NCBI GenBank assembly: GCA_964535715.1
Contig: CAZHUO010000002.1
Location: 42,822 to 106,821, forward strand
DNA from: CAZCCC01 sp964535715
GTDB taxonomy: Bacteria > Patescibacteriota > Patescibacteriia > Buchananbacterales > UBA6539
DNA: 64,000 nucleotides
Direction of reading: 5' to 3'
The notes beneath the pieces were generated by a model. The model saw nothing but the letters and a program-made list of their open reading frames with translations, had not been told where the DNA came from and made no database searches. This document shows positions 43,198 to 51,629 of the stretch, one piece after another (within the stretch, counting starts at the first letter, position 1; each line of letters opens with the position of its first letter). Both the position numbers and the translations under genes were made by a program.

Positions 43198-45984
43198 ATG
43201 GTTAATAAAGATATAAAAATTATAGTAACTTTAGGTCCTGCTACAAAGACTGAGTCAGATTTAAGGAAGATTAAAGAAAGGGGTGTAAGTTTTGTACGTA
43301 TTAATATGTCCCATTCAAGTATAGATGATCTAAAATACTTCATTAAATTAGCAAAAAAAGTTGAAATTCCATTTATTATTGATACCGAAGGTTCACAAAT
43401 TAGAACCGGTGATTTAAATGAAAGCGCCATTAATCTTGAAGAGAATGATGAAATAAAATTATTTAGTGATCAGGTAATTGGGGATATTCATAAAATATCA
43501 CTTAAGCCTGGCTATATAGTAAATCAGCTTATGGTCGGTGATCTACTTTATGTTGATTTTGATGCTTTAATTCTAAAAATTTCTGATGTTTCAACTATAT
43601 CTGAAGGATACATCATAGCAAAAGCTGTTAATAAAGGCAGCTTAGGCAGGAATAAGGGAGTAGTGATTGATTCTGTCGCAAATAAAAAATTCATTTTGCC
43701 AGTTTTGTCGAAAAAAGACTATAAATCAATTAGATTGGGGCTAAAAGAAGGAATTGGTTATATTGCGGCATCATTCATGCGTTCAGGGCGTTTTGTTAAA
43801 GATGTCAGACAAGCGACAAAAAATAAAATGAAAATTATTTCAAAAATCGAATGTATTGATGCTTTAAACAACTTAGAAGAAATCATCAACGAGTCTGATT
43901 TTTTATTGATTGACAGGGGAGATTTAAGCAAGGAAGTGCCAATAGAAAAAATTCCTTTTTTACAAAAGATCATTATAAGTAAGGCACGTAAGCATCGCAA
44001 AGAAGTATTTATTGCTACTAACCTTTTGGAAAATATGGTGGAAAAAAGTAAGCCGACTAGAGCCGAAGTTAATGATGTGATTAATGCAATTTTAGACGGT
44101 GCTTTTGGCCTAACATTATCGTCTGAAACAGCGATTGGTAAATATCCCATAGCATGCGTCAATACATTGAACAAATTAATAAAACAAGCGTCTTTATTTA
44201 ATGATGCCACATATCAAAAATCAGGTGACAGGTTGGCTAGGCAATTATTAAAATCAGACTATCTTCTTAATGCCGACTCGCCATCTTCCTTAAATGCTCC
44301 TCATGGCGGCGTCTTAATAAATAGAATTTCTGGTAAGCAGTTCGATAAAGGATATTTAAATTCTCTAAAAAAAATCGAAGTCAACCAGAATATTTCAATG
44401 GATATAGAACAGATAGCAGTTGGTACTTTTAGCCCGATTGAAGGTTTTATGAAAAAGCGTGACTTCAATAGTGTTTTAAATAAAATGAGACTTGGAAGCG
44501 GAATAATCTGGCCCATTCCGATTATTTTGGATGTTTCGAAAGTGCAGGCCGATAAAATATTTGTAGGTGAAAATGTCTTATTGGTTGGAGACAGTGGCTT
44601 ACTTGCATTGCTTCATGTTGAAGAAAAATATTCGTTTGATAAGAAAGAAACTTCCTTAAAACTTTATGGTACAACAGATTTAGAACATCCCGGTGTTTTG
44701 TCAGTTAATAATCTAAAAGAAACATTATTGGGTGGAAAAATAACTTTGATTAAAGGAAGAGAATCAGAATTTAAAGAATACACTTTAACCCCCAGGCAGG
44801 CGAGGAGATTATTTGAAGAAAAAAATTGGTCTAAAGTTGTTGGGTTTCATACTAGAAATGTTATTCATTGCAGCCATGAATTTATCCAAATGAAGGCGCT
44901 AGAAGACGAAAATTGTGATGGCCTTTTTATTCATCCTGTCATAGGCAAAAAAAAATTAGGTGATTTTCATGCTAAATATATAATCGAAAGCTACAAACTG
45001 ATGGTTAAGAATTTTTATCCTCCAGGTAAAGTAGTTTTTGCTACCTTGCCGACTTTTTCCAGGTATGCTGGTCCGAGAGAGGCAATTTTTACCGCTTTAT
45101 GCCGAAAGAATTTCGGCTGTAGCCATTTTATTGTCGGCAGGGATCATACTGGAGTAGGAAATTTTTATAATGCCACTGCTTCCCACGATATTTTTGATCA
45201 ATTTCCTGATTTAGGGATTAAAGCAATAAAGTTTGATAATGTATTCTACTCGAAAAGTAATAATAAACATATTCATGAGCTTGAAAGTCCTAGCCACTCA
45301 GAACACGATAAACTGCATATTAGCGGCACGGAGGCCAGAAGGATGCTTGAAGAGGGTACTGCTCCGCCGTCTTGGTTCATGCGCCCGGAGGTATCCGAAC
45401 TTATCTTGAATGCTGTCAAAAATAAAGAAGAAGTTTTTGTTAAAGAAAATAGACTTAGTGGTAATGTTCTTTGGTTTACCGGCCTGAGCGGTTCAGGAAA
45501 GACCACTATTGCCAATGAATTGGAAGGCTGGTTGAAAAAATCAGGGAAGAAAGTCGTGATAATTGATGGTGATGTCGTCAGGTCTACAATTAACAAAAGC
45601 CTTGGTTTTTCCCGGGAAGATATAAGAGAAAATAATTTAATAATCGCCCGATTAGCAAAGGAGGCAGCTAATGATAATGATTTTGTCATTGTGCCAATTA
45701 TTTCTCCTTTCCGGGAAGACAGGGATGCCGCACGTTCTTTAATTGGTTTTGGCTTCTTTGAATTTTTTATAAATTGTCCTCTTAAAGAGTGTATTAAAAG
45801 AGATCCCAAGGGTCTTTATAAGAAAGCTTTAAATGGAAAAATTGATAATTTTATTGGGCTGAGTGAAAATAATCCGTATGAGATTTCAGCTAATCCGGAT
45901 TTGGAGATAAAAACTAACAGCTATAGTCTAGATGATAACATTCTATTGATTTTAGATTTTTTAAGAGTTAGAAACCTATTATGA
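43198..45984 (+). CDS. Three-domain fusion: pyruvate kinase-like / ATP sulfurylase / APS kinase
   Basis: 928 aa. Residues 1-345 match pyruvate kinase catalytic A and B domains without the C-terminal regulatory domain: VTLGPAT, R34/N36/S38 in RINMSH, D62/T63, K216 and E218 in SKIE, D242 in RGD, T274, and LSSETAIGKYP. Residues about 365-745 are ATP sulfurylase: APHGGVLINR (367), GTFSPIEGFM (409), HTRNVIHCSHE (551), VGRDH (646) and HISGTEARRML (707). Residues about 753-928 are APS kinase: GLSGSGKTT (762), DGDVVR (790), FSREDIRENN (804) and SPFREDRDAAR (836). The two sulfate domains make PAPS from sulfate and two ATP. The kinase domain could regenerate ATP from PEP and ADP (inference). It overlaps the CysQ gene by 4 bp. 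I know of no described enzyme with this architecture. Confidence 0.9.
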   Translation: MVNKDIKIIVTLGPATKTESDLRKIKERGVSFVRINMSHSSIDDLKYFIKLAKKVEIPFIIDTEGSQIRTGDLNESAINLEENDEIKLFSDQVIGDIHKISLKPGYIVNQLMVGDLLYVDFDALILKISDVSTISEGYIIAKAVNKGSLGRNKGVVIDSVANKKFILPVLSKKDYKSIRLGLKEGIGYIAASFMRSGRFVKDVRQATKNKMKIISKIECIDALNNLEEIINESDFLLIDRGDLSKEVPIEKIPFLQKIIISKARKHRKEVFIATNLLENMVEKSKPTRAEVNDVINAILDGAFGLTLSSETAIGKYPIACVNTLNKLIKQASLFNDATYQKSGDRLARQLLKSDYLLNADSPSSLNAPHGGVLINRISGKQFDKGYLNSLKKIEVNQNISMDIEQIAVGTFSPIEGFMKKRDFNSVLNKMRLGSGIIWPIPIILDVSKVQADKIFVGENVLLVGDSGLLALLHVEEKYSFDKKETSLKLYGTTDLEHPGVLSVNNLKETLLGGKITLIKGRESEFKEYTLTPRQARRLFEEKNWSKVVGFHTRNVIHCSHEFIQMKALEDENCDGLFIHPVIGKKKLGDFHAKYIIESYKLMVKNFYPPGKVVFATLPTFSRYAGPREAIFTALCRKNFGCSHFIVGRDHTGVGNFYNATASHDIFDQFPDLGIKAIKFDNVFYSKSNNKHIHELESPSHSEHDKLHISGTEARRMLEEGTAPPSWFMRPEVSELILNAVKNKEEVFVKENRLSGNVLWFTGLSGSGKTTIANELEGWLKKSGKKVVIIDGDVVRSTINKSLGFSREDIRENNLIIARLAKEAANDNDFVIVPIISPFREDRDAARSLIGFGFFEFFINCPLKECIKRDPKGLYKKALNGKIDNFIGLSENNPYEISANPDLEIKTNSYSLDDNILLILDFLRVRNLL

Positions 45985-46787
45985 GTGATTTAATAATGCC
46001 AAATTTTTCTCCGGAAATCCTGATAGCCAAAGAAGCGGCTATAAAAGCGTCAGAAGAAATAAAAAAAATATACAGTAATGATTTTTCATCGCAGCTGCAC
46101 GATGGCAACCCGGTTACCGAAGCTGATATTATGAGCAATAAGGTAATTAGAGATATTTTAAAAAAAACGGCTATTCAAATTTTTTCTGAAGAGGATTTGG
46201 ACGATCTCAGTCGATTATCTGAGAGGAAAATTTGGATTGTCGATCCTTTGGATGGGACTTTAGATTTTATTGATAGGAACGGAGAATTTTCAGTTATGAT
46301 AGGCCTTGTTTATGATAATATTTCAGTTGGCGGGGTAATATACCAGCCGATTGGAGATATATTGTATATTGCAGAAAAAAATAAAGGAGCTTATCGGTGT
46401 AAAGATAAGATTTGGGATAAGATATCTGTCAGTTCAATCTCTGAGTTAGATGAAGCAAGAGTGGTAATGAGCAGGCACCATTTGTCAGTAGAGGATAAAG
46501 AATTTCTAAGTAGCTTTAAAATTAGTAATTATATACAACGCGGAAGCTGTGGTCTAAAAGTTGCATCAATAGCTGAAGGAAAGGCAGAACTATATTTTAC
46601 CAGCACGGATAAAATAAAACAATGGGATACTTGTGCAGCTTGTTGCTTAATCTCTGAGGCTGGTGGGAAAATGACTAATATATTTGGCCAAGATTTAATT
46701 TATAACGTTGATAAAGCCAACCATGCTCATGGAGTTTTAGCTAGCAATGGAAAGTTTAATTCCGGGCAAATTTTTTTTAAAACTTAA
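45981..46787 (+). CDS. cysQ: 3'(2'),5'-bisphosphate nucleotidase (PAP phosphatase, CysQ-like)
   Basis: 268 aa of the inositol monophosphatase superfamily. PVTEADIMSN, a SEED acidic motif, IVDPLDGTLDFI (the WxxDPxDGTxxF metal site) and QWDTCAACCLISEAGG (the second Asp site) are all present. CysQ removes the 3' phosphate of PAP, the sulfotransferase by-product and inhibitor. The 4-bp overlap with the PAPS synthetase fusion strongly favours PAP over inositol phosphate as substrate. It completes the activation, transfer and recycling trio. Confidence 0.85.
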   Translation: MSDLIMPNFSPEILIAKEAAIKASEEIKKIYSNDFSSQLHDGNPVTEADIMSNKVIRDILKKTAIQIFSEEDLDDLSRLSERKIWIVDPLDGTLDFIDRNGEFSVMIGLVYDNISVGGVIYQPIGDILYIAEKNKGAYRCKDKIWDKISVSSISELDEARVVMSRHHLSVEDKEFLSSFKISNYIQRGSCGLKVASIAEGKAELYFTSTDKIKQWDTCAACCLISEAGGKMTNIFGQDLIYNVDKANHAHGVLASNGKFNSGQIFFKT

Positions 46788-46816
46788 TTGCCTATAAATT
46801 ATTTTTTATAATAAAT

Positions 46817-47815
46817 ATGAACAAAGAAATTATTTTAAGCATCATTATTCCGACCTATAACCGAGTCAGTTTTCTAAAAACAACGGTAAATAATTTTATT
46901 TCTCAGATTAAAGATGGCGGTTTTGAAAATGAAGTAGAAATTGTCATTGGCGATGATTGTTCACCAGATAAAACCGCTGAATATTTAAAACAACTTGAAT
47001 CGGCTTATTTTTTTATCAAAACTTTCAGCAATAAAAAAAATCTTGGAGTGGGCGGCAATATCGAAAAACTGGTTAGGACGGCTTCGGCGAAATTTCTTTG
47101 GCTGTTTGGTGAAGATGATTTAATTACACCTTTGGCTTTAAAAAGAGTAATGGAAAGCCTTAAGGCTGATAAGCCAAATCTTCTTTTGCTAAATACGGCA
47201 AATATTATTTCTTTTGATGATCAAAATTTAAAGTATGAAATTCAAGGTGAAAATCGAATCGCTATTAATAATGATATTTTTATCGAATCTTTTGAAGCCG
47301 AAAAATCAAAATTATCATCAATAAAAAATTGGCTTTATTTGACTAATTTAGTCAGTGCTGTCGGTTTTAGTAAGGATATGTTTTTGGCTAATTTGTCCGA
47401 GGCAAAGAAATATGTTCATGAAAATAGCGTTTATCTTTTTCAAGCTCCTTTGATTATCGGCTTGGCCAGACAGGGGAGGCTTAAAATAATTGCCGTACGA
47501 TCAGTTTTGCATCGAAAAAATGAAAATCATTGGTCAAAAAATTTCAAAAGCAAATTAATTGTAAGCCTCTATGACGGCAGTGAAATTATTGAAGTAATTA
47601 AAAAAAATTTGCCCAGTGAATATAAAGCATATCAGAAGCTTTTGGCCTCTCATACCTACGCTATAATTAATAAAGCGAAGCTTGATGGGGAAAATTTTGC
47701 GAAATGCGCTTTTGATGCGCTAAAAAAATATTATAATTCATATCCAAACAATATTCGTTTTATTCTTCTGCTTTTAAACCCCAGAATTATTTTAAATATT
47801 TTTAAAAAATCATGA
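46817..47815 (+). CDS. GT2-family glycosyltransferase (abequosyltransferase-like)
   Basis: 332 aa. SIIIPTYNRVSFL, VIGDDCSPDKTAEYL and FLWLFGEDDLI (nucleotide-binding DxD equivalent) fit the GT2 subgroup that includes RfbV-type dideoxyhexosyl transferases. The SDR and RfbH-like genes that follow would make a matching deoxysugar. The C-terminus is helical and basic. The last 4 bp overlap the SDR gene. Donor assignment is inferred from context. Confidence 0.78.
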   Translation: MNKEIILSIIIPTYNRVSFLKTTVNNFISQIKDGGFENEVEIVIGDDCSPDKTAEYLKQLESAYFFIKTFSNKKNLGVGGNIEKLVRTASAKFLWLFGEDDLITPLALKRVMESLKADKPNLLLLNTANIISFDDQNLKYEIQGENRIAINNDIFIESFEAEKSKLSSIKNWLYLTNLVSAVGFSKDMFLANLSEAKKYVHENSVYLFQAPLIIGLARQGRLKIIAVRSVLHRKNENHWSKNFKSKLIVSLYDGSEIIEVIKKNLPSEYKAYQKLLASHTYAIINKAKLDGENFAKCAFDALKKYYNSYPNNIRFILLLLNPRIILNIFKKS

Positions 47816-48747
47816 AAACTAAAAATTATCTAATTACCGGCGGCTTGGGATTTATTGGGTCTTCATTGGCTAATAAAATTGAAGGCAATATAACTGTTTT
47901 ATCCCGTAGTGACAAAAATATGGATCGCTTAAACCGAAAGGGCGTTAAAGTATTAATTAAAGACATCAATGAGTTAACTGCAAGCGACTTGACGGGAATT
48001 GATTGTATTTTTCACTGTGCAAGCACGGTTCATAATTATCACGTATTAACTGATTGTCATATTGATGTAATGACAAATATAGAAGGCACAATTAATCTTT
48101 TGGAACAATGTAAAAATTTTAAAGAAAAACCTAGGATTATTTTTCCTTCAACATTTTTTGTCTATGGTAATGAATATGATAACAGCAATAAACCAATTAA
48201 CGAAGAAAGTAAAACTGACCCTTTAGCTTTATATCCTGCCACTAAATTATGTGCAGAGCAGATTATTAAGCTTTATTCGCGATTATATGACATTCCGTAT
48301 ACTATTTGCCGATTTACCAATGTATACGGCATAGGTGAAAAGTATGATGATCCTAAAAAAGCCTGGCTGAATTATTTTATTATGGGAGCAATAAAAGGCC
48401 AAAAGGCAAATATTTATAATGGTGGAAATTTTTTGCGTGACTATATTTATATAGAAGATGTAATTGATGCATTAATTTTTATCGAACAAAAACAAATAAA
48501 TGATACTTTTTTGGTAGGATTTGGCAAACCTGTTAAATTTATGGATATGATTGATTATGTATTGGAACATACCGGAAATAAAATAAAAGTTGGAACAATT
48601 GATCCGCCAGCTTTTCACCAGGCAGTGGGAATAAAAAATTTTGTGGCTGATACCAAAAAGATTAATTCTTTGGGCTGGAAGGCAAAAATAGATTACAAAG
48701 AGGGTTTAAGACAAATTATTGATCATTATATTACCTTGCAAAATTAA
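47812..48747 (+). CDS. NAD(P)-dependent sugar epimerase/dehydratase/reductase (extended SDR)
   Basis: 311 aa. ITGGLGFIGSSLA is the GxxGxxG dinucleotide loop, STFFVYG holds the catalytic Ser/Thr, and YPATK the Tyr-x3-Lys pair. RFTNVYGIG and FLRDYIYIEDVIDA follow, as in NDP-sugar SDRs. It could be the 4-ketoreductase or epimerase finishing the deoxysugar made by the RfbH-like enzyme 57 bp downstream. The exact reaction is not readable. Confidence 0.8.
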   Translation: MKTKNYLITGGLGFIGSSLANKIEGNITVLSRSDKNMDRLNRKGVKVLIKDINELTASDLTGIDCIFHCASTVHNYHVLTDCHIDVMTNIEGTINLLEQCKNFKEKPRIIFPSTFFVYGNEYDNSNKPINEESKTDPLALYPATKLCAEQIIKLYSRLYDIPYTICRFTNVYGIGEKYDDPKKAWLNYFIMGAIKGQKANIYNGGNFLRDYIYIEDVIDALIFIEQKQINDTFLVGFGKPVKFMDMIDYVLEHTGNKIKVGTIDPPAFHQAVGIKNFVADTKKINSLGWKAKIDYKEGLRQIIDHYITLQN

Positions 48748-48754
48748 TTTAGGT

Positions 48755-48777
48755 ATGAAATAATAATTATTATTCAT
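48755..48777. repeat. 23-bp near-perfect AT palindrome
   Basis: The segment reads almost identically on both strands, with ATGA..TCAT ends and an AATAAT/ATTATT core. It lies between the SDR and RfbH-like genes and could be an operator or mRNA hairpin. Confidence 0.5.
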
Positions 48778-48803
48778 AATTAATTGTAGATAAAATTAAA
48801 ATT

Positions 48804-50051
48804 ATGGCAAAAGAAGAAAAAGAATATTACGGCGTTCATAACAAATCCGGGCAGTTTATTCCAGGAAAAGACAAAGTTTTTTATGCACAAGCCGTATATA
48901 GTGATGATGAAATTAATGCTGTTGTTAAATGTTTAAAAAAAGGCTGGCTTGGAATGGGTGCGACCACCGCTGAATTTGAACAAAAAGTTGCAGATATTTT
49001 AGGTAAAAAATTTGGATTGGTGGTAAACTCCGGTTCATCGGCAACTTTTTTAGCAATGAAAATTGCCAATTTACCTGAAGGAAGCGAAGTAATTACTCCG
49101 GCCTGCACTTTTTCAACGACTTTCAGCGCGATTCTTTTAAATGGTTTAATACCGGTTGTCTGTGATTCTTATTTGGGCAATTACAATATTGATTTATCAA
49201 AGCTGGAAAGCATGCTTTCAGCCAAGACCAAGGCGGTACTTGTACCTCATACTTTGGGTAATTTAAATGATATGGAATTTTTATCCAAATTTTGCAAAGA
49301 GCTTAATCTTTATTTAGTTGAAGACAGTTGCGATACAATAGGCGGAAAATTTGCCGGCCAGCCGGCCGGGGCATTCGGTGATGTTACTACCTGCAGCTTT
49401 TACGCTTCTCATCATATTACAGCAGCCGGCGGCGGGGGAATACTTTGCATGTCAGATCCAAAGTTAAGAAAAACAGCATATGCTTACCGCGAGTGGGGCA
49501 GGGCGGCAATGGACGACAGCGAAAATCTTGAAGATAGGTTTACAACGGAATTAACTGGCGTTTCATATGACAGAAAATTCACATATACTCATCTTGGTTT
49601 TAATTTGAAGCCGGTTGAAGCGATGTTTGCTTTTGGCTTGGTGCAGCTGGAAAAACTGCCGGAAATTATCGAAATCAGAAAAAGGCATTTCAATGCCTTA
49701 AGGGATTTTCTTAAACAATATGAAAAATATTTTATTTTGCCAGAAGAACATCCCAAAGCAGAATCAACATGGCTGGCTTTTCCGTTAACAATTCGTGACG
49801 GTGCTCCATTCAAGCGCTTTGAGCTGATTAAATATTTGGAAGACCATAATATCCAAACCCGATTGTTATTTGCCGGAAACATATTAAGGCATCCAGGCTA
49901 TAAGGATGCCCCTCATCGGATAGTCGGTGAACTTAAAAATGCCGATAAAATTATGAATGATGCATTGGTTATTGGCGCTCATCACGGCATGACAAACGGG
50001 ATGATTGACTATATTAAAGAGACTTTTGCCTCATTTTTTAAAAAATATTAA
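48804..50051 (+). CDS. RfbH-like PMP-dependent 3-dehydratase (DegT fold, His in place of Lys)
   Basis: 415 aa. The DegT/DnrJ fold is clear: NSGSSATFLA, EDSCDTIGG and SFYASHHITAAGGGG. His203 stands where aminotransferases have the Schiff-base lysine, the mark of E1/RfbH and ColD dehydratases that remove O3 from 4-keto-6-deoxysugars. YREWGR, YDRKFTYTHLGFNLKP and FALDR-type spacing match RfbH. However, the segment that carries the [2Fe-2S] cysteines in RfbH here reads GRAAMDDSENLEDRF with none, so a ColD-like iron-free mechanism is suggested. The enzyme ends at a strong terminator. Confidence 0.82.
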   Translation: MAKEEKEYYGVHNKSGQFIPGKDKVFYAQAVYSDDEINAVVKCLKKGWLGMGATTAEFEQKVADILGKKFGLVVNSGSSATFLAMKIANLPEGSEVITPACTFSTTFSAILLNGLIPVVCDSYLGNYNIDLSKLESMLSAKTKAVLVPHTLGNLNDMEFLSKFCKELNLYLVEDSCDTIGGKFAGQPAGAFGDVTTCSFYASHHITAAGGGGILCMSDPKLRKTAYAYREWGRAAMDDSENLEDRFTTELTGVSYDRKFTYTHLGFNLKPVEAMFAFGLVQLEKLPEIIEIRKRHFNALRDFLKQYEKYFILPEEHPKAESTWLAFPLTIRDGAPFKRFELIKYLEDHNIQTRLLFAGNILRHPGYKDAPHRIVGELKNADKIMNDALVIGAHHGMTNGMIDYIKETFASFFKKY

Positions 50052-50061
50052 GAGATAAATT

Positions 50062-50093
50062 AAAGCCCCAAAAAAATATAATTTTGGGGTTTT
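50062..50093. terminator. Bidirectional terminator ending the 33-50 kb unit
   Basis: CCCCAAAA (50066-50073) pairs with TTTTGGGG (50082-50089). The stem extends by A/T pairs, and TTTTATTTAT follows. It lies between convergent genes, so it probably also stops the minus-strand priming transferase transcript. Confidence 0.9.
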
Positions 50094-50147
50094 ATTTATA
50101 AGTAAGTTTTTTAAAAATTTATAATAATTTATTAATATGATATTTTT

Positions 50148-51536
50148 TTATCGGCCTTTTGAGCTCAATATTGTTTTTATCGTTTTTAGCGTAATGCTCA
50201 AATCCAAAGCCAATGATCTATTTTTAATATAGTATAAATCATACTGCAGTTTTTCCAAGCTTTCCTGTTTTGATCCGCCGTAAGCGGGTCCCGCAACTTG
50301 CGCCCAGCCGGTTAATCCCGGTTTGACAAGCAATCTTTCTTTGTAGAAAGGTATTTCTTTTTCCAGCTCCTCGACAAATTCAGGACGTTCCGGCCTTGGG
50401 CCAATTATGCTCATTTCATTTTTTAGAACATTAATAAGTTGGGGAATTTCGTCAATTCTTGTTTTTCTGAAAAATCTCCCAGCCTTTGTTACTCTTAAAT
50501 CATTTTTTGCCGCCCATTGCGGTCCATTAATCTCCGCATTGCTTATCATTGTTCTGAATTTTATTGCCTTAAATATTTTGCCGTCTTTGCCGGTTCTTAT
50601 TTGAGTGAAAAATATCGGTCCCTTGCTTCCCAATTTTATTATCAGGGCAATTAAAGGAAAAAATGGCAACATGATAATAAGCATAATAATTGAAAAGCAG
50701 ACGTCGTAAAATCTTTTTGTTGTTTCATATAGCTTTTTGTTGTTTTCGCTTAAGTTTTCCAAAAACCAGATTTGTTCTATTTTGGTGACAGGGATTTTGC
50801 CGGTTATTTTTTCATAGAAATTTGCGATATCAAAAAAATTTATTTGCAAAGGCAGACAATGAAACAAGTTTTTTGCTAAATTGGCATTTTCGCGCGGGTG
50901 TATTGTTGAAACTATTGTATTAATATTTTTTTCTTGGCATATTTTTTTTAAATCCTCAAAATTGTTATTCAATGCAATGTCTTCAAATCCTTTAGGGGCG
51001 GAAATTTCTCCACCAATTATCAGCGCCTTAAGATTAAATCCAAGTTGAGGTTTTTTTCTGATTTCTTCCGTTATTTCATTGACTAGTTCATTGAAGCCTA
51101 TTATCGCCAGGCTGTTGATATTCAAGGAGGAAGTGGCAATATTAAATAACAGATGCCATATATATGTCAGGCCGCCGTTTATCAGGGCGAATATAAGTAA
51201 AACTCTTTGCGGCTTGATATTGAATATGTTGTTTTGTCCGATATAAAAAAATACAACCGCAATAAGGCTGCTTATTAAAACACTTCTAAAAATGCGGATT
51301 AATAAATTAATCCGGCTTTGGCTGTAATTTATTTCGTATAAGTCATCAATGTAAAAAACTATCAGCCAGACTGCAAATACCAATGTGAAAGGCCAAAAAT
51401 TCATATCCCAAAGCGATCGGCTTAATTCATTTTGATATCTGAGTATTAAAGTTAAAAATAATGAAAAATAAAGGATTATAACATCCCCGAGAATTAAAAG
51501 ATATTTTTTTTTGCTAATCAGTGCAATATTATTCAT
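50148..51536 (-). CDS. Polyprenyl-phosphate hexose-1-phosphate transferase (WbaP/WcaJ-type priming enzyme)
   Basis: 462 aa. Four N-terminal transmembrane helices, a CoA-binding-like central domain (about 140-240) and a fifth hydrophobic hairpin near 285 precede the bacterial sugar transferase core. Core motifs are AIKFRTMISNA, TRIDEIPQLINVLKNEMSII, GPRPERPEF and KPGLTGWAQVAG. It starts glycan assembly by moving a sugar-1-phosphate onto undecaprenyl phosphate. It is transcribed alone from a consensus promoter and faces the second O-antigen ligase divergently. Confidence 0.9.
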   Translation of the reverse strand: MNNIALISKKKYLLILGDVIILYFSLFLTLILRYQNELSRSLWDMNFWPFTLVFAVWLIVFYIDDLYEINYSQSRINLLIRIFRSVLISSLIAVVFFYIGQNNIFNIKPQRVLLIFALINGGLTYIWHLLFNIATSSLNINSLAIIGFNELVNEITEEIRKKPQLGFNLKALIIGGEISAPKGFEDIALNNNFEDLKKICQEKNINTIVSTIHPRENANLAKNLFHCLPLQINFFDIANFYEKITGKIPVTKIEQIWFLENLSENNKKLYETTKRFYDVCFSIIMLIIMLPFFPLIALIIKLGSKGPIFFTQIRTGKDGKIFKAIKFRTMISNAEINGPQWAAKNDLRVTKAGRFFRKTRIDEIPQLINVLKNEMSIIGPRPERPEFVEELEKEIPFYKERLLVKPGLTGWAQVAGPAYGGSKQESLEKLQYDLYYIKNRSLALDLSITLKTIKTILSSKGR

Positions 51537-51544
51537 TATGGCTA

Positions 51545-51574
51545 ATTATAGTCTATTTTTTATCAATTTGTCAA
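51545..51574 (-). promoter_or_regulatory. Sigma-70 promoter of the priming transferase gene
   Basis: On the minus strand: TTGACA (51574-51569), an 18-bp spacer and TATAAT (51550-51545), just upstream of the start at 51536. The -10 lies 8 bp from the start codon, so the transcript may be nearly leaderless. Confidence 0.75.
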
Positions 51575-51583
51575 TTATACATC

Positions 51584-51612
51584 TTGAATAATATGTTATT
51601 AGTTGCTATAAT
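51584..51612 (+). promoter_or_regulatory. Sigma-70 promoter of the second O-antigen ligase gene
   Basis: TTGAAT (51584-51589), a 17-bp spacer and TATAAT (51607-51612), 17 bp before the ATG at 51630. It lies back to back with the minus-strand promoter. Confidence 0.75.
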
Positions 51613-51629
51613 AATATTGTTTTAATATT

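Noticed and set aside
43198..44240. Housekeeping pyruvate kinase gene
   Set aside because: The frame runs without a stop into ATP sulfurylase and APS kinase, lacks the C-terminal pyruvate kinase domain, and lies in a glycan operon.
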